The notes under the pieces are model-generated. The model ran no database searches. It saw nothing but the letters and a program-made list of their open reading frames with translations, and was not told the DNA's origin. Source: JAAXGI01 sp965206975 (lineage in GTDB: Bacteria; Gemmatimonadota; Gemmatimonadetes; Longimicrobiales; Gaopeijiaceae). Taken from it: DNA of 64,000 nucleotides. The stretch covers positions 496,001 to 560,000 of the forward strand of contig OZ242253.1 of assembly GCA_965206975.1 (NCBI GenBank), written 5' to 3'. Shown here piece by piece: positions 54,601 through 63,539 of this stretch. Position numbers and translations under genes: made by a program. How positions within the stretch are numbered: the first letter of the stretch is position 1; each line of letters opens with the position of its first letter.

Positions 54601-55632
54601 TCACGCGTTGACGAGTTCCTCCGCGTGGGCGTGCGCGGCCGCGGCGAGGCCCGCGAGGCTGTATCCGCCCTCGAGGACCGAGACCAGCCTGCCCTCCGCG
54701 GCGATCTCCGCAATCTCGAGCATCACCCGGGTCAGCGCCCGGAAGCCGTCGTCCGTCACGCGGAAGCCGCCGAGGAGATCGCCGACCCGCGAGTCGAAGC
54801 CGGCCGAGACCAGGACGAGATCCGGACGAAACGCCCTCGCCGCAGGCAAGAGATCGTTCCTGAACGCGCCGACGACCTCCGCATCTCCGGCACCGGCAGG
54901 GAACGGACGGTTCATCGTGAGCCCGGCCCCCGGACCCGCGCCCGTCTCGTCCCTGGGCCCGGTCCCCGGGTAGAAGGGGTACTGGTGCGTGCTCATGAAG
55001 AAGACGCTCCCGTCCGAGTAGAAGATGTCCTGGGTGCCGTTGCCGTGGTGGACGTCCCAGTCCGCGATCAGGACGCGCTCCACGCCGTGGACCCGCTGGG
55101 CATACCGGGCCGCGACCGCGACGCCGTTAAATAGGCAGAATCCCATGCCGCGCACCCCCGTGGCGTGGTGGCCGGGGGGACGCACCGCGCAGAACGCATT
55201 CCGGGCCCGCCCCGACATCACCGCGTCGACCGCCTCGAGGACCCCGCCCACCATCCCGAGCGCCACGGCGTAGCTCTCCCCCGAGATGACCGTGTCCCCG
55301 GTGGAGAGCTGCCGCCTCCCTCCCTCGACCTCCCGTCGAACGAGTTCGATGTACTCCGGGTCGTGGACGAGGGAGAGCGTCTCCACGTCCACCTCCCTGG
55401 GGCTCAGGCGGAGGAGGGAGGAAGACCACGCCTCCTCGCCGAGCCGGTCCTCCACGGCGAGGAGCCGGCCCGGCCGCTCCGGGTGCCCGGCCCCCGTGTC
55501 GTGGCGGAGGTAGAGGGGGTCGTAGAGGTACGCCGTCCGCCCCCCCTGCACGCCCTCGAGAGGCTGGGCCGAATGGGTCACGCAGGCGAGGGCCCCGAGT
55601 GAGCCGAGGAGGAAGTCTCTCCGGGTCGCCAC
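54601..55632 (-). CDS. Tat-exported histone-deacetylase-like amidohydrolase
   Basis: 343 residues from a GTG start. Twin-arginine signal TRRDFLLGSLGALACVTHSA, then the class II HDAC fold: AGHPERPGRLLAV, catalytic His pair CAVRPPGHHATGVRGMGFCL, zinc ligands in LIADWDVHHGNGTQDIFY and LVLVSAGFDSRVGDLLGG, and a final SVLEGGYSLAGLAAA. All active-site residues are present. Most bacterial members are cytoplasmic acetylpolyamine or acetyl-lysine hydrolases; export suggests a periplasmic acetylated substrate. Located 15 bp after the hydrolase gene and 32 bp before the NHL gene. Confidence 0.88.
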   Translation of the reverse strand: MATRRDFLLGSLGALACVTHSAQPLEGVQGGRTAYLYDPLYLRHDTGAGHPERPGRLLAVEDRLGEEAWSSSLLRLSPREVDVETLSLVHDPEYIELVRREVEGGRRQLSTGDTVISGESYAVALGMVGGVLEAVDAVMSGRARNAFCAVRPPGHHATGVRGMGFCLFNGVAVAARYAQRVHGVERVLIADWDVHHGNGTQDIFYSDGSVFFMSTHQYPFYPGTGPRDETGAGPGAGLTMNRPFPAGAGDAEVVGAFRNDLLPAARAFRPDLVLVSAGFDSRVGDLLGGFRVTDDGFRALTRVMLEIAEIAAEGRLVSVLEGGYSLAGLAAAAHAHAEELVNA

Positions 55633-55647
55633 GGGTCCGGGGCGGGT

Positions 55648-56652
55648 CTAGGCGAGGAGCTCGAGGAGCGCATCCGCTACGGCATCGGGGCGCTGCGCGG
55701 GGAGATCGTGGCCCGCACCGGAGACGATGCGCCGGTCCACGAGGGAGGGGAACCGCGCCTGGTCGGCAGACGGATCGGGAGAGGGCGTCCCGAATCCGTT
55801 CTCCGCGCCGCGGAGGACGAGCGCGCGGACGGGAACCACGGGTCGCTCCGCCAGGCGCCGCTCGACCGCCGCGAACCGTTCCTCGCCGGGGGCGTTCCGG
55901 TGACGGTGCCGGTACGAGTGGATGACGACGTCCACGAAGTCCGGATTCTCGAAGGATACGGCCGTTCGGTCGTACGTCTCGTCGGTGAACTGCCACCCCG
56001 GCGACCAGGTACTCCAGAGGTACCGGCAGATGGCCCAACGATTGTCCTCGAGTCCCCGCCGTCCCCGGTCGGTATTGAAGTACCACTGGTACCAGAGGCG
56101 TGCCTCGGAGGCGGGGGAAGGAGAGGGGGACGAGGCGTCCACCGTGTTCTGCACCGAGTAGCCGCCGATCGCCACCTGCACCCGCACCCGGTCCGGGTGA
56201 AGGATCGAGGTGATGCACGCCGCCCGGTTCCCCCAGTCGAATCCCGCCAGCGCGAAGTCGTCGAGGCCGAGGGCGTCGGCGAAGTCGGACACATCCTGGG
56301 CGATCGCCGCCTGCTCGGCCATGCGCGGCGCGGCCGGATCGAGGAATCGCGTGGGACCGTAGCCTCGGAGATAGGGGATGAGAACGCGGTATCCGCGGGC
56401 AGCGAGCGGGGGGGCAACCTCGTCCCATGCCCGGACGTCGTAGGGGAAGCCGTGGAGGAGGATGACGGGGAACCCCCCCGGCTCGCCCCACTCCTCGTAG
56501 CCGATCTCGAGCACGCCGGTCTCGACGGTGCGAAGATCCTGAGGCCGGCTGGGCGCCGCTCCGAGCCCCCTCACCACCGGGGCGCTCCCGACGAGAGCGG
56601 AGACACCGGCAGCGCCCGCACTCCTCAGAAAATCTCGTCGCGAGGGATCCAT
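55648..56652 (-). CDS. Tat-exported alpha/beta hydrolase (epoxide-hydrolase/dehalogenase-like)
   Basis: 334 residues. Twin-arginine signal MDPSRRDFLRSAGAAGVSAL. Alpha/beta-hydrolase core with oxyanion VILLHGFPYDVRAWDEVAPP, nucleophile elbow FALAGFDWGNRAACI (Asp nucleophile, as in epoxide hydrolases and haloalkane dehalogenases) and the catalytic His in VSGAGHDLPAQRPDAV. First gene of the Tat trio. The native substrate is unknown. Confidence 0.83.
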   Translation of the reverse strand: MDPSRRDFLRSAGAAGVSALVGSAPVVRGLGAAPSRPQDLRTVETGVLEIGYEEWGEPGGFPVILLHGFPYDVRAWDEVAPPLAARGYRVLIPYLRGYGPTRFLDPAAPRMAEQAAIAQDVSDFADALGLDDFALAGFDWGNRAACITSILHPDRVRVQVAIGGYSVQNTVDASSPSPSPASEARLWYQWYFNTDRGRRGLEDNRWAICRYLWSTWSPGWQFTDETYDRTAVSFENPDFVDVVIHSYRHRHRNAPGEERFAAVERRLAERPVVPVRALVLRGAENGFGTPSPDPSADQARFPSLVDRRIVSGAGHDLPAQRPDAVADALLELLA

Positions 56653-57140
56653 CGGCCTCAACCTCGTGCAGGAGCTGCGTAAAGGAGCCACCACCAGCCT
56701 CCGTAATCTTCCGCTCATGCCTGCCGGGCGGCAAGGTCCCGGGGGTGAGCGCCGGGGACCGGTGGAGGAAGGCCGCGGCCTCAAGCGGTTGGCAGCCCGG
56801 CGGCCGGCGGGGCCGTCCCGACCCCCGCCTCCCGACTCGCCGCACTCCTGCCCCGGGGGCGCCCCGGGAAGGATTCCGGTCTCGGTGGCCACGCACGGCT
56901 CGCCCCACCGGGGACCGCTCCACCGCGCGTCGCCACGTGTCATCGACTTTGCGGGCCGGTCCGCGAGCCCCCGCTTCCCGAACGATCTCGAGAGCCTGCC
57001 GACGCCTCGCCAGGAAGGGAGCACGGCGCCCGCGATCCCCGGGGAACGCCGCAACGTCCCACTTTCCACACCCGCCGAACCCGCAGTAGCTTTCCCCCCT
57101 CGCCCTTCTCGCTTCCCCCTCGGTACTCACGGAGGCTCCG
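56653..57140. other. Divergent intergenic region
   Basis: About 490 bp between the hydrolase gene (minus) and the PQQ dehydrogenase (plus). Very GC-rich; no gene seen on either strand. It must hold the promoters of both transcription units. Confidence 0.4.
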
Positions 57141-58850
57141 GTGATCTCTCGGCGACGCTGTGCAGTCACGTCCCTCCTGGCCACGCTCGCGGTCGCCGTG
57201 CCGGCTACCGTCCGGGCCCAGTCCTACGAGGCGGTGACCGACGAGCGTCTCGAGGAACCGGATGCGGAGAGCTGGCTCTCGTACCGGGGCAACTATCTCG
57301 GATGGGGCTACAGCCCGCTCGACCAGATCGACGTCTCGAACGTCGCCGATCTGGTTCCCGTCTGGTCCTTCTCGACGGGTGTAGGGAGCGGCCACGAGGC
57401 ACCGCCGATCATCAATGGCGGGATGATGTTCGTCACTACCCCAGAGAATCAGCTCTTCGCGCTCGATGCGGCGAGCGGCGAGCTGGTCTGGCTTTACCAG
57501 CATGAGCTCCCCGAGGACCTGGTCGCCTTCCACAACACGAATCGAGGCGTGGCGCTCTACGACGACCGCGTCTTCATGGCCACGCTGGACGCCCGGGTCC
57601 TCGCCTTCGACGCCCTCTCCGGGGAGATCGAATGGGATACGGCCGTCGCCGACAATTCGTCGGGCTACTACATGACGATGGCGCCCCTCGCCGCGCAGGG
57701 TAAGGTCATGGTGGGGGTGTCGGGCGGAGAGCTGGGAATCCGCGGCTTCGTGGTCGCGCTGGATACGGAGACGGGGAGTGAGGTCTGGCGAACCCACACA
57801 GTCCCCGCGCCGGGCGAGCCCGGCAACGATTCCTGGCCGGGTGAGGCGTGGCGCACGGGCGGCGCGGCGGTGTGGCTCACCGGCCACTACGACTCCGCGC
57901 TCGGCCTGACGTACTGGGGCACGGGAAATCCGGGCCCGTGGATCGGGGACCAGAGGCCGGGCGACAACCTGTACACGAACTCGGTGCTGGCGCTTGACGT
58001 GGATACGGGCGAGATCCGCGGCTATCACCAGTATCACTGGAACGGATCGTGGGACTGGGACGAGGTCTCGACCCCCCTCCTGATCGATGTGGAGCGGGAG
58101 GGCCGCCTGATCCCGGCGCTCGTCCATCCGGGCCGAAACGGGTATCTCTGGATCCTTGAGCGCCAGCGCGACGGGATTCGCTTCGTCGATGCGGATCCGT
58201 TCGTGTACCAGAACGTCTTTACGGGCATCGATACCGAGACGGGCCGCCCAACCTACGACGAGACCCGGAAGCCCGGAACGGGGAGGCGGGCAGAGTTCTG
58301 TCCCTCCCTCTGGGGAGGAAAGGACTGGCCCCCTGCCGCCTACAACCCGGGTACGCGGCTCCTCTACATTCCCGCCAACAACAACCACTGCGGAGCGATC
58401 ACGGGGACCGAGCCCGTGTACGTACCGGGCCGCTCATTCACGGGCGCCTCTTCGGAGATGATGGTCCGCGAGGGAGCGGACCACATCGGCGAGCTTCAGG
58501 CGTGGGACCTGGACCGTGGAGAGAGGGTCTGGACGCAGGAGTTCGAGTCTCACAACTGGGGACCCGTCCTCACGACCGCGGGGGAGCTGGTCTTCGCGGG
58601 CGGCACGCATGACCGCTACTTCCGCGCATTTCATGCCCGCACCGGCGAACTTCTCTGGGAGCATCGAACGAACTCGGGGGTGATCGGCGTGCCGGTGAGC
58701 TTCGCGGTGGACGGCGTACAATACGTCGCCGTCCAATCGGGGTGGGGCGTGGACGCGGCCTCGATGACCCGCCGGATCGACGCGGATCGCGGCACGAGCA
58801 CCTTCGTCCCCCAGGGTGGCGTGATCTGGGTCTTCGCCCTGATCGAGTAG
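57141..58850 (+). CDS. PQQ-dependent alcohol dehydrogenase, probably lanthanide type
   Basis: Periplasmic quinoprotein of 569 residues from a GTG start with GGAGG 6 nt upstream; Sec signal ending near ATVRAQ. The eight-bladed propeller includes SWLSYRGNYLGWGYSPLDQI, metal-ligand Glu in VGVSGGELGIRGF, Asn in YWGTGNPGPWIGD and the catalytic Asp in WNGSWDWDEVSTP. The Asp two residues after it matches lanthanide-dependent (XoxF/PedH-type) enzymes. The vicinal Cys pair of classic methanol dehydrogenases is absent (HNTNRGVALY instead). No cytochrome partner gene is adjacent; the ccm genes elsewhere in the window could mature one. Confidence 0.9.
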   Translation: MISRRRCAVTSLLATLAVAVPATVRAQSYEAVTDERLEEPDAESWLSYRGNYLGWGYSPLDQIDVSNVADLVPVWSFSTGVGSGHEAPPIINGGMMFVTTPENQLFALDAASGELVWLYQHELPEDLVAFHNTNRGVALYDDRVFMATLDARVLAFDALSGEIEWDTAVADNSSGYYMTMAPLAAQGKVMVGVSGGELGIRGFVVALDTETGSEVWRTHTVPAPGEPGNDSWPGEAWRTGGAAVWLTGHYDSALGLTYWGTGNPGPWIGDQRPGDNLYTNSVLALDVDTGEIRGYHQYHWNGSWDWDEVSTPLLIDVEREGRLIPALVHPGRNGYLWILERQRDGIRFVDADPFVYQNVFTGIDTETGRPTYDETRKPGTGRRAEFCPSLWGGKDWPPAAYNPGTRLLYIPANNNHCGAITGTEPVYVPGRSFTGASSEMMVREGADHIGELQAWDLDRGERVWTQEFESHNWGPVLTTAGELVFAGGTHDRYFRAFHARTGELLWEHRTNSGVIGVPVSFAVDGVQYVAVQSGWGVDAASMTRRIDADRGTSTFVPQGGVIWVFALIE

Positions 58851-58914
58851 AGCCCGCTCCCGGGACGGCGGGAGGTGATCGAGCGACTCGGAGCGCGACG
58901 GGTGGGCGCGCCGG

Positions 58915-58950
58915 AGTGGATCCGCGCAGTCTCGCGGCTGCGGGTCCACT
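58915..58950. terminator. Hairpin between convergent genes
   Basis: AGTGGA at 58915-58920 pairs with TCCACT at 58945-58950 around an inner GC-rich stem. It lies between the convergent dehydrogenase and receptor genes, the place for a bidirectional terminator, but there is no clear U-tract. Confidence 0.35.
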
Positions 58951-59065
58951 GTGCCACCTGAACGCGCTCTAGATCATCCCGGTCGTCGCGCGAGCGATCC
59001 AACTCGGAGCCTCTCCACCCCCCCTCTCCCCCACCCCGGGGGGAGCCCCTACGCACCACAGCGCC

Positions 59066-61072
59066 TCACCGGGCTTCCCAGCTCAGCCGGCCCCCGAGAT
59101 AGAGCGCCCTTCCCGGCGAGCGGAAACCGAAGGCTTCCTCGTACTCGGTGTCACCCACGTTCTCCGCGCGGACGAGGAGATCGAGGCCCGGCCGTCCGTT
59201 CTCCGCGGAGAGGAGCGTCGCGCCGAGTCCGAGGTTCAGCACCGTGTAGCTGCCGAGCGTCACCGCCTCCGCCGGGAATACGCCGAAGTCGCGGTCGGAG
59301 CGCTCGCCCACCAGGCGGAAATCCGCATTCCATCGTATTCGGCTGCCGACCCGGCCCCGTGCGCCCAGGGTGGCGTGATTCTCGGGCCGCCGAATGAGCG
59401 CCTGCCCCTCGACAAAGGTGGCCGAGGGCCCCTCATCGAATCCCGAGTCCACGACCTCCGTCGCGAGCCACGTCCAGCCGGCCGTGAGATCCAGCGCGCC
59501 GAGCTCCGCTTCCGCCTCGACCTCGAGTCCCCGCGCATCGGCCGCCGCCACATTGAAGAAGTTGGGATCGCCAGGCCCGGGGGGTGAGAACGTGTACTGG
59601 ATCAGGTCCTCGAAGGACTGGTCGAACCAGACCGCCGCGACCCGAAGCTTCCCGCCGAGCGCGTGCTCGATCCCCGCCTCCCACGAGAGGGAGCGCTCGG
59701 GATCCAGATCCGGGTTCCCCGTTGCGAAGCCGCTCGCGAAGATCTCGAAGAATGTAGGCTCCTTGATCGCCCGCCCCACCGAGGCCGTGAGGCGCGTCCC
59801 GGCTCGAAGGGGGAGCGCGAGACCCGCCTGATAGCTTAAGAATCCCCCGAAGTGCTCATTCCGCTCGATACGCGCCCCGCCGCTCACCGAGACGGGGCCG
59901 ATGGAGCTTAGCGCGTGGGCGTATCCCGCGGCGTTCGACCGAGAATTCTCGGAGCGCCCCGCGCTCGGTCCGAACTCGGAGAGGCTCTCGTTGAATGAGC
60001 GGACACTCTGCTCCTCGAGCTCCGTACCGAGCGTGAGGAGGGTGCGATCCGACCGGCGCCAGTTCACCCTCACGTCGCCCGCCACCCGGCGCATCGCATC
60101 CAGGCTGTGGTACCCGTAGAACCCGACCAGGTCGTCCGGGCCGTCGGACGGATCGTCCGTCCCCGTGTCGGCATCGTGGAGCGAGACGAGACCCCGCAGC
60201 TCGAAACGATCTCCGAGGCTCTGTTCGAGCTCGATCCCGAGCGTGGCCAGCTCGGAGAAGCTCGACTGGTTGATGTCGACGACCGCGCCGCTTCCATCGG
60301 TGGGGAAGCGGTACACCCGATCCTGGAGCCTCGCGGTAACCCTCGCCGTCGAGGCGTTCCCGATCCGCGCCTCCGCCCTTGCGGAGAAGACGGTATTCAG
60401 GTGGCGGTTGTTGAAGTCGAGGATCCCTTCAGTGTCGTAGCGGGCCACGGAGACCCCGAACGATGCGGACTCGTTTCCCCCGCGGAGCGCGAGCGTACCG
60501 TCGGCTCTCCCGTAACTCCCGCCGTAAGCGGAAGCCGAGCCCTCCAGCTCGCCCTCCCCGCCCCGGGTGAAGATCTGGATCACCCCGGCCACGGCGTCCG
60601 AACCATAGAGGCCGCTGGCGGGTCCCTTGACGATCTCGATCCGGTCCACGTTCTCCATTGTCAGCCCGGAGAGGTCGATGGCACCGCCGGGCTGATTGAG
60701 CGCCACTCCGTCCAGAAGCACCCTCACGTAATCGCTCTCGCCGCCCCTCAGGAATATCGACGAAACGGCTCCAAAGGAGCCGGTCCTGACGATCGTGACT
60801 CCGCTCACGCTTCGGAGCGCGTCGACCACATCGACGACTCCCTCCGCGCGGAGCTGTTCGCCGTCGAGGAGCGATGCGTGCCTTCCGAGCGCACTCGCCG
60901 AGACGGGAACGGGCGTCGCGGTCGCGACCACCGGATCGAGGACGATGGCCGAGTCGGGAGAGGGCTCCGCCCCCTGCTGGGCAAGGATAGGTTCGGGGAA
61001 TGACAGCGAGAGCGGCGCGGAAAAGACGGCGAGGAGAAGGGCGGTGAATTGGCTGACTGCTGCTCGTCGCAT
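59066..61072 (-). CDS. btuB: TonB-dependent outer-membrane cobalamin receptor (BtuB-like)
   Basis: 668 residues. Signal peptide (LLLAVFSAPLSLSFPEPILA), TonB-box-like VLDPVVATATPV, plug domain with LRSVSGVTIVRTGSFGAVSS, IFLRGGESDYVRVLLDGVAL and VDRIEIVKGPASGLYGSDAV, and a 22-strand-type barrel ending in aromatic residues. The cobalamin riboswitch in its leader decides the B12 assignment. Start ATG 61072 has AGGAGG 6 nt upstream. It takes B12 compounds through the outer membrane; btuFCD are not in this window. Confidence 0.9.
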   Translation of the reverse strand: MRRAAVSQFTALLLAVFSAPLSLSFPEPILAQQGAEPSPDSAIVLDPVVATATPVPVSASALGRHASLLDGEQLRAEGVVDVVDALRSVSGVTIVRTGSFGAVSSIFLRGGESDYVRVLLDGVALNQPGGAIDLSGLTMENVDRIEIVKGPASGLYGSDAVAGVIQIFTRGGEGELEGSASAYGGSYGRADGTLALRGGNESASFGVSVARYDTEGILDFNNRHLNTVFSARAEARIGNASTARVTARLQDRVYRFPTDGSGAVVDINQSSFSELATLGIELEQSLGDRFELRGLVSLHDADTGTDDPSDGPDDLVGFYGYHSLDAMRRVAGDVRVNWRRSDRTLLTLGTELEEQSVRSFNESLSEFGPSAGRSENSRSNAAGYAHALSSIGPVSVSGGARIERNEHFGGFLSYQAGLALPLRAGTRLTASVGRAIKEPTFFEIFASGFATGNPDLDPERSLSWEAGIEHALGGKLRVAAVWFDQSFEDLIQYTFSPPGPGDPNFFNVAAADARGLEVEAEAELGALDLTAGWTWLATEVVDSGFDEGPSATFVEGQALIRRPENHATLGARGRVGSRIRWNADFRLVGERSDRDFGVFPAEAVTLGSYTVLNLGLGATLLSAENGRPGLDLLVRAENVGDTEYEEAFGFRSPGRALYLGGRLSWEAR

Positions 61073-61211
61073 GACGATCCTCCTGTCCCACCCACGCGGG
61101 ACTTCGGGACCTCCCGGGGCAACGAGATGGAATCGGGACGCGGAAGAGCGGTGGCTCGCCCGGACGCCCCCCAACTCGGCTCCCCTCGGAGGCCGTGAGC
61201 TTGAGGGCGGG

Positions 61212-61400
61212 TGGGCCACGTCTCCTGGCTCGAGGCCGCGCGGTTCTCCTTCCCAGAGCCGAGGCTCCAGTGGATCAAATCGAACCGGCGTTCCGGGATC
61301 GCGCCCGGTCCTCTCACAGTGGCGGGGCCGCGCCGGAGTTGCACCGGCTTCCGTAACGACCCACTCGCTTACGATTTGCGCGCGGAGGATAATCGGACCC
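61212..61400 (-). promoter_or_regulatory. Cobalamin riboswitch
   Basis: On the minus strand, GCCGGTGCAACTCCGGCGCG followed by GCCCCGCCACTGTGA (61314-61348) is the conserved core, and the B12 box AGCCAGGAGAC is at 61220-61230. The 5' end (near 61395) and P1 pairing were judged by eye. It lies about 140 bp upstream of the btuB start and should turn expression off when adenosyl- or methylcobalamin is abundant. Confidence 0.92.
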
Positions 61401-61544
61401 GGGGGGCGCAGCAACCCCAACCGAAGGAGGTGCCGGGCACGGCGTGGCGGACCCACGTGGGGGTCGCGATTGGGACCGCCGCTCCAAGCGTGTAACTTCG
61501 AGCTCCCGCGCCGGTCCCTATCTCTTCAACCGAGGCGACATCCC

Positions 61545-61970
61545 ATGACCGAGATTCGACTCGCCAGATCGGACGCAGAGGTCCGCGCCTGTTACTCGGT
61601 CATGTCGCAGCTCCGCGCCCACCTCGCCCCCGACGAGTTCCTTGACCGCGTTCGTGGGCAAGAGGCAGAGGGGTACCACCTCACCTTCATCGAGATGGAT
61701 GGTCGGCCGGTCGCGGTGGCGGGATACCGCTTCCTCCATCAGCTGGTGGTCGGCAAGGTCCTCTACGTCGACGACTTGGTCACGGACGAGACGCTGCGCT
61801 CCTCGGGACTCGGCGCCCGATTGCTCAGGTGGCTCCTCGAAGAGGCGAGACGAGAAGGGTGCCAGAGCCTCGAGCTGGACTCCGCGGCCCATCGCGAGGA
61901 CGCACACCGATTCTACGAGCGGGAAGGGATGGGCCTCGCCTCCTTTCATTTCAAGCACCCGGTCAATTAA
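61545..61970 (+). CDS. GNAT family N-acetyltransferase
   Basis: 141 residues. Acetyl-CoA-binding core LYVDDLVTDETLRSSGLGAR (about 81-100) followed by LLRWLLEEARREGCQSLELD and a C-terminal HRFYEREGMGLASFHFKHPV, all standard for the family. The substrate is unknown. The gene ends 19 bp before an IS256 element and is intact. Confidence 0.87.
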   Translation: MTEIRLARSDAEVRACYSVMSQLRAHLAPDEFLDRVRGQEAEGYHLTFIEMDGRPVAVAGYRFLHQLVVGKVLYVDDLVTDETLRSSGLGARLLRWLLEEARREGCQSLELDSAAHREDAHRFYEREGMGLASFHFKHPVN

Positions 61971-61981
61971 CACGACGGCGT

Positions 61982-61989
61982 ATCGAGGC
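61982..61989 (+). repeat. 8-bp target-site duplication of IS256 copy 2 (left)
   Basis: ATCGAGGC, repeated directly at 63367-63374 right after the other end of the element. Confidence 0.85.
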
Positions 61990-63366
61990 GAGGTCGGGTC
62001 AATAAGTGTGTAAACGTGTCAGGCGGCAGCCTTCCGCTGTTGAGTTGAGACGGGCTTTCCGTCTTCGAACGTTCTTCCTTCAAATACGTCGCTGAGCAGG
62101 TGGGGAGCGTCGAGCCTTCTGAAGCGCTTTTCGGCCACCGTCAGGAGCTTCCAGATCAGGGCCGTGGCGCTCTCGACCTTCTTGAACCGCTTCGCCGCGC
62201 TGGTCCTGAGCCGTACCGCGGCGAACGGGCTCTCGACCACGTTCGTCGTGCGCAGATGCTTCCAGTGTGCCTCGGGAAAATCGTAGAAGCTGACCATCCG
62301 GTCCCAGTCGTCCTCGAGCACGTCCACCGCTTTCGGATACCACGGCCCGTAGCGCTTCTCGAACGCCTCACGAGCCTTCACGGCCTCGGCCCGGCTCGGT
62401 GCGTAGACCACAACCCTGAGCAGATCCTTCGCCTCGCTCTGCTCTCGCTGAGGGAGTCGGTCCAGCACGTTCCTCATCTTGTGGTTCCAGCACCGCTGCT
62501 CACCGGCCTCAGGCCATACCTGCCTCACCGCCCCCCAGATCGCCGCGTTGCCGTCCGCCATCAGAAGCTTCGGCGCCTCGATGCCGCGTGCCTTCAGCTC
62601 CCGTAACACCTCAGACCACGACTCGACCGACTCTCGGTAGCCCGGTCTCACGGCCAACACCTCCTTCGTCCCGTCTCGCATCGCGCCCAGCACCACCAGC
62701 AGCGCTGCCTTGTCCCGCTCCAGCCCAGCCTTCACGTAGATCCCGTCCGCCCACACGTAGACGACCTCTCGATCGGCCAGCGAACGCTTCGACCAGGCCT
62801 CGAACTCCGCTGCCCACCCCGCCCGCAGCCGCCGGATCGATGACTTCGACAACGGTGCCCCCTCCCCCAGCAGTCCCCGCATCGCCAGCTCGAAGTCTCC
62901 CTCAGCCAGACCGTGCAGATACAGCTCCGGCAAAAGAGCGCCCACCTCCTTCGTCCGCCTCGCGAACAACGGCAGCACCCGGCTCTCGAATCGCTCCTCC
63001 ACTCCGCGAACCCGGGGACGCCGGAGCGTGATCGTTCCCGAGCTCATCGCCAGCCGCCTCGGCTTGCCGTATCCGTTGCGGTAGCCCTCCGGCCTATCGA
63101 TCCCCGCCCGCCGCTCCGACTTCTCCCGACCCAGCAGATCCGTGACCTCCTCCTCCAGGATGCCCTGGATGAACTCCTGCGCCTTCTCCCGCACCATCCC
63201 CTCCAGCACCTCCCACATCCGCCTGCTGGACGCACACTCCCGTCCCGCGATATCCTCTCTCATGAGGCGACGTTCCTTTCCCCGGGCTGTCACCCGGGCT
63301 CGCTGGTTTAATCCTCAGCCGAAAGGTGCGTCGCCTCTCTTTTTACACACCATTTGATCCTACCTC
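61990..63366 (-). mobile_element. IS256-type element, copy 2 (intact)
   Basis: 1377 bp flanked by ATCGAGGC on both sides. Inverted ends: GAGGTCGGGTCAATAAGTGT at 61990 and, at the other end, the complement of GAGGTAGGATCAAATGGTGT. The second differs slightly from copy 1. Opposite orientation to copy 1 at 13126-14501; the pair brackets about 47 kb that includes essential genes. An intact transposase makes this the likely active copy. Confidence 0.92.
62019..63263 (-). CDS. IS256/Mutator-family transposase
   Basis: 414-residue DDE transposase, start MREDIAGRECASSRRMWEVL (ATG 63263, AAAGGA upstream; a GTG at 63293 is an alternative). It contains the Mut domain: TDLLGREKSERRAGIDRPEG, catalytic D in VVYVWADGIYVKAGLERD, D in LLMADGNAAIWGAVRQV, a C/H region GEQRCWNHKMRNVLDRLP, and LRTTNVVESPFAAVRLRTSA with the catalytic Glu. 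All catalytic residues are present. Confidence 0.95.
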   Translation of the reverse strand: MREDIAGRECASSRRMWEVLEGMVREKAQEFIQGILEEEVTDLLGREKSERRAGIDRPEGYRNGYGKPRRLAMSSGTITLRRPRVRGVEERFESRVLPLFARRTKEVGALLPELYLHGLAEGDFELAMRGLLGEGAPLSKSSIRRLRAGWAAEFEAWSKRSLADREVVYVWADGIYVKAGLERDKAALLVVLGAMRDGTKEVLAVRPGYRESVESWSEVLRELKARGIEAPKLLMADGNAAIWGAVRQVWPEAGEQRCWNHKMRNVLDRLPQREQSEAKDLLRVVVYAPSRAEAVKAREAFEKRYGPWYPKAVDVLEDDWDRMVSFYDFPEAHWKHLRTTNVVESPFAAVRLRTSAAKRFKKVESATALIWKLLTVAEKRFRRLDAPHLLSDVFEGRTFEDGKPVSTQQRKAAA

Positions 63367-63374
63367 ATCGAGGC
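63367..63374 (+). repeat. 8-bp target-site duplication of IS256 copy 2 (right)
   Basis: ATCGAGGC, identical to 61982-61989. Confidence 0.85.
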
Positions 63375-63539
63375 GGAATTCGTCCCCTGATCCAGTGCAC
63401 ACCACCCGACTTCGATACGACTGGACCCCGCAGTACACGGCCCGCCGGTTCCGAAGACCGACAAGGCCATTCAAGTGTTGGGCAAGCTACAGTTACAGGG
63501 CTATACGGAAAAACTTCCTGTAACATCTTGAGGAACCGG

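Noticed and set aside
55127..57184. 685-codon minus-strand frame over the hydrolase and deacetylase genes
   Set aside because: Arg-rich out-of-frame reading; both real genes with Tat signals and catalytic motifs occupy other frames.
13126..63366. Composite transposon formed by the two IS256 copies
   Set aside because: The 47 kb between them is mainly housekeeping DNA and copy 1 lacks a matching target duplication; inversion substrate is a better reading.
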